Source: TMED109 sp015660425 (GTDB lineage: Bacteria > Pseudomonadota > Alphaproteobacteria > TMED109). From it: 64,000 nucleotides of DNA. Below the pieces are notes generated by a model, which was not told the origin of the DNA, did not search any database, and worked only from the letters and a program-made list of their open reading frames with translations. The stretch is from contig JAPYTH010000003.1 in the NCBI GenBank assembly GCA_029936295.1, forward strand, positions 1-64,000, in the 5' to 3' direction. The translations under genes and the position numbers were made by a program. Below are positions 17,399 to 23,747 of this stretch, one piece after another (within the stretch, counting starts at the first letter, position 1; every line of letters begins with the position of its first letter).

Positions 17399-17887
17399 AT
17401 GAACTATTTTTATAAAATACTTTTATCTTTATTATTAAGTACATTTTTATTAATGAATAATGCCTTTTCAGATTGGACAAATATAAAATTCTATAAATCT
17501 AATGGAATAATAATAGGAACGGCTGAAGGAGTTGATAGTTGGTTTCTAAATACACCATCTTTTAAATTTGATTTTAAAAACCTTAAATCTGGAATATATA
17601 GATTAGCCTTACATGATGGAAATTCTTGTAATAATTATGGATTATCTGCTGAAATAAATAACCCTAAATTAAAACCTTGGAAACCTTCACAATTACTAAT
17701 TTTAGAAGTTAAAGAAAATGGAATATTTGATACTACACTAGCTATGAAACCTGAAAAATTTACTGAAGAAACTAGAGGATTAATATCTATTGGATCTCTG
17801 AGAGGTTACCCTTTATTATTATTTAAAGATAGCGAAAAGAAAATAACAGGCTGTGGGATGGTTCCTTTACTAAACGCTAGTAAATAA
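17399..17887 (+). CDS. Secreted SodC-fold protein lacking metal ligands
   Basis: The product has 162 residues with a clear signal peptide (about residues 1-24, ending NAFS). The rest resembles Cu/Zn superoxide dismutase by eye. GIYRLALHDGNSC (residues 65-77) lines up with GEHGFHIHxKGSC, and ITGCGMV (149-155) with the RYACGVI end, so the two disulfide cysteines (C77, C152) are kept. The copper ligands are not: the H-x-H pair is reduced to one histidine (H72), and the zinc-loop histidines and the GGHLDP segment are missing. It therefore probably has the fold without dismutase activity. A strong AGGAGGG precedes the ATG. It follows ispB by 69 bases and converges, two bases apart, on another secreted protein. 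The homology is inference from motif alignment. Confidence 0.6.
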   Translation: MNYFYKILLSLLLSTFLLMNNAFSDWTNIKFYKSNGIIIGTAEGVDSWFLNTPSFKFDFKNLKSGIYRLALHDGNSCNNYGLSAEINNPKLKPWKPSQLLILEVKENGIFDTTLAMKPEKFTEETRGLISIGSLRGYPLLLFKDSEKKITGCGMVPLLNASK

Positions 17888-17889
17888 TA

Positions 17890-18429
17890 TTATAATGAAT
17901 CTGCTGGTAATCTCCACCACCCAGAAAATTCAACAGAACTTTTTCCTGGAGTAAATATTTGTTCCATATGAACTCTTGCTATTCCTGAAACACCTGAATA
18001 TTTACCTGTTCCAGACATAAAATCTAATCTACCTTCACATCTAACATCTAGAGAAGATGTGGCTCCACTAGAACACTCTAATTTAGCTACTAAAGAATCT
18101 CCACTTTTATCTTTAAGTACACAGTAGCCACTAACATTTTCCATTTGAGAAAAACCGCAACTAAACCCTCTACCAGGTGCCGCGTAGGCTGTAACCTTAC
18201 AATCCATAAATCCATCTTTTAATAAGTTATCATTAACTATTAATGCTGAAAAACTTGCCATGGCAATTTTCGTATCACCGATAGTAGTTTCATAAACATC
18301 TGCTTTTTTAGTATATTCCGCTATAAGAGATATTTGCTCAGCATCTTCTGGAATATTGACTGTGTCTGCAAAAGACACCTGCAAATTAAGAAATAATATT
18401 ATAAGAGTGTTACTAATAATTTTTATCAA
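17890..18429 (-). CDS. Secreted protein, possible AOC/lipocalin-like barrel
   Basis: This 179-residue protein of unknown function starts with a signal peptide (about residues 1-21, ending SFA). The segment GRLDFMSGTGKYSGVSGIARV (about residues 133-153) resembles the G-G-T-G-x-F-x-G-x-x-G turn of allene-oxide-cyclase-like and related secreted beta barrels, so a barrel is plausible. Five cysteines lie in the middle third. The start is TTG at 18429 with GGA upstream; no ATG fits the frame. It shares a 52-base divergent spacer with hyi and its 3' end meets that of the SodC-like gene. The family assignment is tentative. Confidence 0.6.
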   Translation of the reverse strand: MIKIISNTLIILFLNLQVSFADTVNIPEDAEQISLIAEYTKKADVYETTIGDTKIAMASFSALIVNDNLLKDGFMDCKVTAYAAPGRGFSCGFSQMENVSGYCVLKDKSGDSLVAKLECSSGATSSLDVRCEGRLDFMSGTGKYSGVSGIARVHMEQIFTPGKSSVEFSGWWRLPADSL

Positions 18430-18447
18430 CTTTTTTCCATAATAATA

Positions 18448-18476
18448 TTGATGGTTATCTTTACATCTTGCATAAT
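18448..18476 (+). promoter_or_regulatory. Predicted promoter of hyi, giving a leaderless transcript
   Basis: TTGATG (18448-18453) and CATAAT (18471-18476) are separated by 17 bases, each matching the sigma70 consensus at five of six positions. The hyi ATG begins six bases after the -10, which is where transcription should start. No Shine-Dalgarno is present in between, so the mRNA would be leaderless. Confidence 0.5.
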
Positions 18477-18481
18477 GCCGT

Positions 18482-19264
18482 ATGATTAAACTTTCTGCAA
18501 ATTTGTCATTTTTGTTTAATGAACTTCCTTTTCAAGAAAGGTTTAATGCCTCCTCAAATCTAGGTTTTAAAGCAGTTGAATTTTTCTTTCCATACGAATA
18601 TGAAATTAGTAATATAAAGTGTTGGTTAGAAGAAGCAAAGCAAAAACTTATATTATTTAACACCTATCCAGGTTCACTGAAAAATGGGGATAGAGGAATA
18701 GCCTCTATAGTAGGTAGAGAAAATGAATTTAGAGAAAAATTTGATCTTGCAATTGAATATGCTTCAAAATTAAATTGTCCTTTTATACATGTAATGGCAG
18801 GGATAAATAAAAAAAATAACAACATTATTAAAGCGAGAGATGTATTTAAAGAAAATCTCTATTATGCAGCAAATGCTTGTGCTAAGAATAATATTATTGC
18901 TCTTATAGAAGCCATAAATGACCGTGACATTCCAAACTATCATTTAAACTATGTAGATGATGCTCTTAATATTATTAAAGAAATAAACCACCCTTCACTA
19001 AAGCTTCAATTAGACTTATATCATGCACAAATTATGAGTGGTGACTTAACGAATATTATAAATAAAAGCATTAAATATACCAAGCATATTCAAATAGCTT
19101 CCCCCCCCCATAGATATGAACCTGATAAAGGAGAAATTAACTATTCTTTTATTTTTGATATGATTGAAAAATTACACTACCAAGGTTATATAGGTTGTGA
19201 ATATAAACCTTCCACTAATACTAAAGATAGCTTAGTATGGGCAAAAAAATATAATATAAGATAA
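18482..19264 (+). CDS. hyi: Hydroxypyruvate isomerase family protein
   Basis: Hyi interconverts hydroxypyruvate and tartronate semialdehyde, linking glyoxylate/ureide breakdown to central metabolism. The 260-residue TIM-barrel protein tracks E. coli Hyi along its length: LSANLSFLF at the start, GFKAVEFFFPYEY, GDRGIASIVGRENEFR, LIEAINDRDIPNYHL (metal-site glutamate), QLDLYHAQIMSGDLT and GYIGCEYKPS with the C-terminal glutamate. The phosphate-free active site (E and H ligands) appears intact. The codons for ASPPHR contain nine consecutive C bases, striking in this AT-rich DNA, but the frame is correct there. It lies 58 bases before a PuuD-type membrane gene. The true substrate could be another 3-carbon hydroxyaldehyde or a small sugar. 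Confidence 0.88.
   Translation: MIKLSANLSFLFNELPFQERFNASSNLGFKAVEFFFPYEYEISNIKCWLEEAKQKLILFNTYPGSLKNGDRGIASIVGRENEFREKFDLAIEYASKLNCPFIHVMAGINKKNNNIIKARDVFKENLYYAANACAKNNIIALIEAINDRDIPNYHLNYVDDALNIIKEINHPSLKLQLDLYHAQIMSGDLTNIINKSIKYTKHIQIASPPHRYEPDKGEINYSFIFDMIEKLHYQGYIGCEYKPSTNTKDSLVWAKKYNIR
19101..19109 (+). repeat. C9 homopolymer inside hyi
   Basis: Nine consecutive C bases encode part of Ser-Pro-Pro-His in hyi. Runs of G or C this long are unusual in such AT-rich DNA and are prone to slippage or sequencing error. Flanking codons agree with the Hyi family, so the count as given keeps the gene open. Confidence 0.9.
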
Positions 19265-19322
19265 TTTAATATATTTTTTATATTATTTTGATTAAGGTTA
19301 CTCATAAATTATGGAGGTAAAA

Positions 19323-19922
19323 ATGGCTAGTATTCTTACATCACTTGAAAAAACTATTGGAGCAGGTGTTGCTCTAACTATTTTATTTATTCTTTACTAT
19401 ATTTCGACAGGAGGAGCACTAGATGCTGCTTTTTGGTCGTTAATATTACGATATGTTCACGTTCTTTCTGGAGTAATGTGGATTGGGCTCTTATGGTATT
19501 TTAATTTTGTACAAATACCAAATATGCCAAAAATTCCAGATGACCAAAAACCAGCAATTGCAAAAGTAATTGCACCAGCGGCACTATTTTGGTTTAGATG
19601 GAGCGCTATGGCTACAATAATTACAGGCTTATTAGTAGCGCATGTAAATGGTTACCTATACCAAGCTATAACTTTAGGCATTATGGACGGGGTAGCTAAA
19701 CACACAGCTATTGGAATAGGGATGTGGTTAGGTACAATTATGTTTATAAATGTATGGTTTGTAATCTGGCCAAATCAAAAAAGAGCTTTAGGAATTGTAG
19801 AAGCAGATCCTGATACTAAAGCTGCTTCAGCTAGAACTGCTATGCTTTTTAGTAGAACTAATACTTTGCTTTCTATTCCTATGCTTTTTGCAATGGCATC
19901 TGCCCAAAATATATGGGGATAA
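19323..19922 (+). CDS. PuuD-type membrane protein (urate hydroxylase N-terminal domain)
   Basis: The 199-residue product matches the membrane half of PuuD-type proteins and lacks the C-terminal cytochrome c domain of full-length urate hydroxylases (about 400 residues). Four or five hydrophobic helices are visible, including LRYVHVLSGVMWIGLLWYF with the conserved histidine, and HTAIGIGMWLGTIMFINVWF; a further conserved piece is FVIWPNQKR. I placed the start at 19323, not at the ATG at 19311: the first ATG overlaps a perfect GGAGG (19313-19317) five bases before the second. Urate oxidation is only a guess; standalone copies may serve another redox role in the inner membrane. It lies between hyi and a convergent amidohydrolase. 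Confidence 0.75.
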   Translation: MASILTSLEKTIGAGVALTILFILYYISTGGALDAAFWSLILRYVHVLSGVMWIGLLWYFNFVQIPNMPKIPDDQKPAIAKVIAPAALFWFRWSAMATIITGLLVAHVNGYLYQAITLGIMDGVAKHTAIGIGMWLGTIMFINVWFVIWPNQKRALGIVEADPDTKAASARTAMLFSRTNTLLSIPMLFAMASAQNIWG

Positions 19923-19932
19923 TAAGTAATTT

Positions 19933-19962
19933 AGAAAGAGGTTGTTTATACAACCTCTTTCT
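19933..19962. terminator. Bidirectional hairpin terminator
   Basis: A perfect 13-base-pair inverted repeat (AGAAAGAGGTTGT, four-base loop TTAT, ACAACCTCTTTCT) sits between the converging stops of the PuuD-type gene and the amidohydrolase. The A/T-rich stem base can provide U runs on both strands. It is the clearest terminator in the window. Confidence 0.85.
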
Positions 19963-19972
19963 ATTTATGAAT

Positions 19973-21658
19973 TTAAGAGTGAAAACCTCTAATAACTTTT
20001 CCAGGTAAACTTTCTCTATTAACTATACTATTATCTTCTAAAACTCTTTGTCCATTTATCCATACACCGTAAATACCATGTCCATCTATATTTAATCTAC
20101 TAGACCCACCTGGGAGATCATTCACTCTATAAGTTTGGGAAACGCCTACTTTATCTGGATTAATTAGCATCATGTCTGCATATTGTCCTGGAACTAATCT
20201 ACCTCTTTGATCAATTCTATAAATATCAGCTTGTTTTCCTGTTAGATTATAAATAGCCTCTTCAATAGACATAATCTCATTTTCGCGAACCCATTTTTGC
20301 AACATATATAATCCATAACCAGCATCATTAAAAAAGGTTAAATGCGCTCCCGCATCAGATAATGTAATGTTAGAACGAGGATGTTTAAGTAACTTTCCAA
20401 CTGCTTCTTCATCACTATTCAATAACATCGCAATAAACAAAGTATCCATTCCATTTTCATTAAGAGAATGATCTAAAAGCCATTCTAAAGGATTCACATT
20501 AGCTTCTGAGGCAATATCTTTGATAGACCTTCCTTCCAAAGGAAGATACTTTTTATTTTGAACTTCTCTAACTATAATTTTATCCCAATCACCATTAAAT
20601 AATCTTACTTGAGCATCATCTTCTATCTCATTTAATAAATGACTACGAAAATTGCTGTCCTCTATAATATTTTTATATAATTCTAATGTGGCACATTCCA
20701 TTGCAGGTCTCCAAGCATGAATTCCTTCAAATAGATATGGAGACTCCATAGTAAATTCCATAGATAGTGGCCGACATGATACCTGCCCCCACATCTCAGT
20801 ACCTCTATTTGTAGCCTCAGAAATATCTGCTAATATTTTAAAAGTTGAACTATCTGATAAAGGATTATGTAAAAGTGCAGCAACTATAGCCGGTCTATTA
20901 GAGCCTTTCATCCACTTTTCGATATTATCAATTGAAGTATTTGAACCTCTAGTAAGCATAAATACACCTCTGCCAAAAGAAGACATGGCCATTATAAGAT
21001 TATGCATTTCTTTATCATCTGCTAATCTAGAAGGCATTGGCACTCCATTTTCTCCATTATGCCCCTCAAAGGTTGATGTAGCAAAACCCAATCCTCCGCT
21101 TATCATAGATTCCTTAACTATTTTTTCCATTTCTAATATTTCAAATTCTGTAGCTTTTCTAGTTAATGCATCCTTCCCCATTACATAAACTCTTACAGAG
21201 GAATGACCAACATAAGCTGCAACATTAGGTCCAACGCCTCTGCTTTCTATAAAGTCAAGATATTCAGGAAAAGTTTCAAAATTCCACACTATCCCTTTCC
21301 TTAAAGCATCTAAAGACATTCCTTCTACATTTGTCAGGTTTTTAATAGTTAATTCGCGATGCTCAGCTTTACAAGGGGCTATGGTAAACCCACAATTACC
21401 GATAACAATTGTAGTAACCCCAAGTTTTGGTGAAGGATTAGCCCACGGATCCCAAGTTAATTGAGCATCATAATGTGTATGACTATCTATAAAACCAGGA
21501 ACTAAGCTCAAGCCCTTTGCATCAATTACAGACTTTGCCTGACCTAAATCGTCACCTCTATGAACAATAATGCCATCTTCTACAGCAATGTCTCCTGTAA
21601 AAGATGGCAGCCCTGTTCCATCAATGATATTTGCATTCTTAATTATAAGATCAAACAT
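19973..21658 (-). CDS. D-aminoacylase-type amidohydrolase
   Basis: This 561-residue protein is a member of the amidohydrolase superfamily in the N-acyl-D-amino-acid deacylase / dihydroorotase-like branch. Metal ligands are seen in GFIDSHTHYDAQ (H60, H62), the bridging cysteine in IGNCGFTIAPC (C89), a histidine in AAYVGHSSVR, and the catalytic aspartate in LSDAGAHLTFF. The N- and C-terminal strands (LIIKNANIIDGTG, PGQYADMMLINPDKV) form the usual small beta domain. It would hydrolyse an N-acyl-D-amino acid or a cyclic amide in the cytosol. A secreted GlcG/HbpS gene ends one base upstream, so they are coupled. Substrate is not determinable from sequence. Confidence 0.87.
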   Translation of the reverse strand: MFDLIIKNANIIDGTGLPSFTGDIAVEDGIIVHRGDDLGQAKSVIDAKGLSLVPGFIDSHTHYDAQLTWDPWANPSPKLGVTTIVIGNCGFTIAPCKAEHRELTIKNLTNVEGMSLDALRKGIVWNFETFPEYLDFIESRGVGPNVAAYVGHSSVRVYVMGKDALTRKATEFEILEMEKIVKESMISGGLGFATSTFEGHNGENGVPMPSRLADDKEMHNLIMAMSSFGRGVFMLTRGSNTSIDNIEKWMKGSNRPAIVAALLHNPLSDSSTFKILADISEATNRGTEMWGQVSCRPLSMEFTMESPYLFEGIHAWRPAMECATLELYKNIIEDSNFRSHLLNEIEDDAQVRLFNGDWDKIIVREVQNKKYLPLEGRSIKDIASEANVNPLEWLLDHSLNENGMDTLFIAMLLNSDEEAVGKLLKHPRSNITLSDAGAHLTFFNDAGYGLYMLQKWVRENEIMSIEEAIYNLTGKQADIYRIDQRGRLVPGQYADMMLINPDKVGVSQTYRVNDLPGGSSRLNIDGHGIYGVWINGQRVLEDNSIVNRESLPGKVIRGFHS

Positions 21659-21659
21659 A

Positions 21660-22175
21660 TTATTTTAGCATATCTTTCACTGAATCAAGTGCAGCTTGAG
21701 CACATTCTTCATCCTGATCTCCGGTCGCACCGCTAACTCCAATTGCACCTATAAGATCACCATTTTGAGCTCTAATTGGAAGACCTCCTGGAAAAGGAAC
21801 TAAAAAATCAACTGTAGCTAGTCCTGGAACTCTAGCAGGCTCTCCATCCTTACCGTAAACTAATTCTCCTATTGCCCTTGTAGGGTAAGGTATCATTACT
21901 GCAGATTTTGCTTTATTTAAAGCTATATCTATACTTCCTAAGAATGCTCCATCTTGTCTTCTAAAGAGAACTAAGTCCGCTCCAGAATCTACGATTGCTA
22001 TATTTAATGGTCTCCATTCTGTAGTAGCTCTTTTAGCTTCACAAGCATCAGCCATTTTCTTAGCTAATTGCAAATCGATAATAGTTTTTGTTTCTAATGA
22101 TAAAGCAACTTTGTTTAAAAAAAGAATAGAAACAGCTACTAAAAATAATAAATTAAAAATTTTCATAATTTTCAT
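21660..22175 (-). CDS. Secreted GlcG/HbpS-family protein
   Basis: The 171-residue protein belongs to the GlcG/HbpS (DUF336) family, alpha/beta proteins related to haem-binding HbpS and to GlcG of glycolate operons. A signal peptide (about residues 1-26) makes it periplasmic. Family landmarks are IAIVDSGADLVLFRRQDGA, SIDIALNKAKSAV, FPGGLPIRAQNGDLIGAIGVSG and the C-terminal DEECAQAALDS helix. The ATG lies at the edge of assembly gap 2; its Shine-Dalgarno (GGGAG, 22337-22341) is found only on the far side, six bases from the equivalent ATG once the duplicated 55 bases are merged. It is coupled to the amidohydrolase one base downstream. The bound ligand is unknown. Confidence 0.87.
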   Translation of the reverse strand: MKIMKIFNLLFLVAVSILFLNKVALSLETKTIIDLQLAKKMADACEAKRATTEWRPLNIAIVDSGADLVLFRRQDGAFLGSIDIALNKAKSAVMIPYPTRAIGELVYGKDGEPARVPGLATVDFLVPFPGGLPIRAQNGDLIGAIGVSGATGDQDEECAQAALDSVKDMLK

Positions 22176-22182
22176 AATTTTC
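22128..22182. repeat. 55-base direct repeat, left copy at gap 2
   Basis: These 55 bases are identical to 22283-22337 on the other side of the N run. The most likely explanation is two contig ends that overlap but were not merged. It codes for the signal-peptide start of the GlcG/HbpS protein. Confidence 0.95.
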
Positions 22183-22282
22183 NNNNNNNNNNNNNNNNNN
22201 NNNNNNNNNNNNNNNNNNNNNNNNNNNNNNNNNNNNNNNNNNNNNNNNNNNNNNNNNNNNNNNNNNNNNNNNNNNNNNNNNN
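22183..22282. other. Assembly gap (100 N), probably artificial
   Basis: Exactly 100 undetermined bases between two identical 55-base flanks. Removing the Ns and one copy gives a continuous, sensible gene start with its ribosome site, so little or no real sequence is likely missing. Confidence 0.97.
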
Positions 22283-22337
22283 AGAAACAGCTACTAAAAA
22301 TAATAAATTAAAAATTTTCATAATTTTCATAATTTTC
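22283..22337. repeat. 55-base direct repeat, right copy at gap 2
   Basis: Exact copy of 22128-22182. This copy keeps the ribosome-binding site and promoter side of the GlcG/HbpS gene. The remaining stretch up to 22426 is AT-rich with no gene seen. Confidence 0.95.
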
Positions 22338-22426
22338 TCCCAAGTTAAAATTTTATTATAAATAATTTTTATAGTAATCAGCAATAAAATTATGATAAAT
22401 ATCAAATCCCTATTGGTATAAAAATA

Positions 22427-22831
22427 TTAGATAATACATAATTCCTCTAATATTTTGAATAATTTACCATTATTCTTTAATTCATTAACAGATAAATCCT
22501 TAGGTGTTTTTTCTTCATTTAAATATCTCCAACCTTGGAAAGGCCTATGACTGATAACTTGAGTATGAATTAAATTTTTATCTAAAATAATATGACAATA
22601 GAATTTACCATCATCATGTTCTACTTTTTTAAAATCGATGATTTTTTGCCTAGCGGATATATAACCACTAATAATCCAAAACATTGAACCTTTATCTTTA
22701 ATTATTTCATATTTTTTTGGATAGTGTCTTGTTATGTGTAAATAATGTTTATATTTTTTATAACGTAATGCTTGTCGCTCTCTTAACTCATCTATATTTT
22801 TTATACCAACAGCTAACTTTATTAAATGCAT
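22427..22831 (-). CDS. DUF1489 family protein
   Basis: This 134-residue protein fits the DUF1489 family, conserved almost only in Alphaproteobacteria and of unknown function. The opening HLIKLAVGIKNIDELRERQ and the middle MFWIISGYISARQKIIDF followed by HTQVISHRPFQGWRYL are the family's signature stretches. There are no catalytic residues I can assign and no signal peptide or membrane segment. It is the last gene of the leucine-degradation run, 13 bases after hmgL, but that may be transcriptional read-through and not shared function. It supports the alphaproteobacterial assignment. Confidence 0.78.
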   Translation of the reverse strand: MHLIKLAVGIKNIDELRERQALRYKKYKHYLHITRHYPKKYEIIKDKGSMFWIISGYISARQKIIDFKKVEHDDGKFYCHIILDKNLIHTQVISHRPFQGWRYLNEEKTPKDLSVNELKNNGKLFKILEELCII

Positions 22832-22844
22832 TGATCTATAAAAA

Positions 22845-23747
22845 TTAATTTCTATTATTCTTAGCTTCTATGGCACTATAAACTCTTGAAGAAGGTGTTC
22901 TACCTAATTTACTAAAAACAAATTTAGAGGCATCACAAATTTTATCTAAATCAACTCCTGTTGAAACACCCATACCATTTAGCATAAATAATACATCTTC
23001 AGTAGCGACATTACCTTTTGCTCCAGGAGCATATGGACAACCTCCCAATCCTCCAACTGATGTATCTATAACTTTTATATCTAACTCTAAACTAGCTAAA
23101 ATATTTGCCAAAGCTTGCCCATAGGTATCATGAAAATGTATAGCTAATTTTTCTATTCCGACAGCTTCTTTACATGCTTTAATCATTTGTTTAGTTTTTA
23201 ATGGTGTTCCACTTCCAATTGTATCCCCTAATGAGATTTCATAACACCCCATCTTTACTAATTCTTCAGCTAACTTTGCCACTTTTAACGGCTCTATTTC
23301 ATTTTCATATGGACAAAACATAACCGTAGATATATAACCTCTAACTTTCATTCCTTTCAGTAAAGCTTCCTTTGTAACTTCTCGAGCGCGAGCTAATGCC
23401 TTATTCACTGAACAATTTGTATTTTTTTTTGAAAAAGATTCACTAGGGGTAGTAAATACGCAAGCAGTATCTGCATTATATTTTAATGCATCATCTAAGC
23501 CTTTTATATTAGGAGTTAATACAGGATACATTATATCTTCTTTTCGTTTAATTTTTGTAAGTACAATATTAGAATCAGCCATAGCTGGAACCCATTTAGG
23601 AGAAACAAATGCTCCACTTTCTATAAACTTTAAGCCTGTCTCAGATAACAAATTAATAAATGAAATTTTTTCATGAGTATCTAATGGTATATTTTCATTT
23701 TGAAGACCATCCCTAGGCCCAACCTCATATATACTTATCTCTGTCAT
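22845..23747 (-). CDS. hmgL: Hydroxymethylglutaryl-CoA lyase
   Basis: HMG-CoA lyase splits HMG-CoA into acetyl-CoA and acetoacetate, the last step of leucine degradation. The 300-residue TIM-barrel protein has the DRE-TIM metal motif in YEVGPRDGLQNE (residues 7-18), HFHDTYG with the metal histidines (204-210), and the catalytic loop GGLGGCPYAPGA with C237. It shares one base with the mccA stop, so translation is coupled. All enzymes from isovaleryl-CoA to acetoacetate are encoded upstream in the same run. The acetoacetate formed would need a CoA-transferase or synthetase, not in this window, before the nearby thiolase could use it. Confidence 0.96.
   Translation of the reverse strand: MTEISIYEVGPRDGLQNENIPLDTHEKISFINLLSETGLKFIESGAFVSPKWVPAMADSNIVLTKIKRKEDIMYPVLTPNIKGLDDALKYNADTACVFTTPSESFSKKNTNCSVNKALARAREVTKEALLKGMKVRGYISTVMFCPYENEIEPLKVAKLAEELVKMGCYEISLGDTIGSGTPLKTKQMIKACKEAVGIEKLAIHFHDTYGQALANILASLELDIKVIDTSVGGLGGCPYAPGAKGNVATEDVLFMLNGMGVSTGVDLDKICDASKFVFSKLGRTPSSRVYSAIEAKNNRN

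Noticed and set aside
22128..22337. True tandem duplication of a signal-peptide region
   Set aside because: The two copies are exactly identical and flank a standard 100-N placeholder; a contig overlap explains this better.
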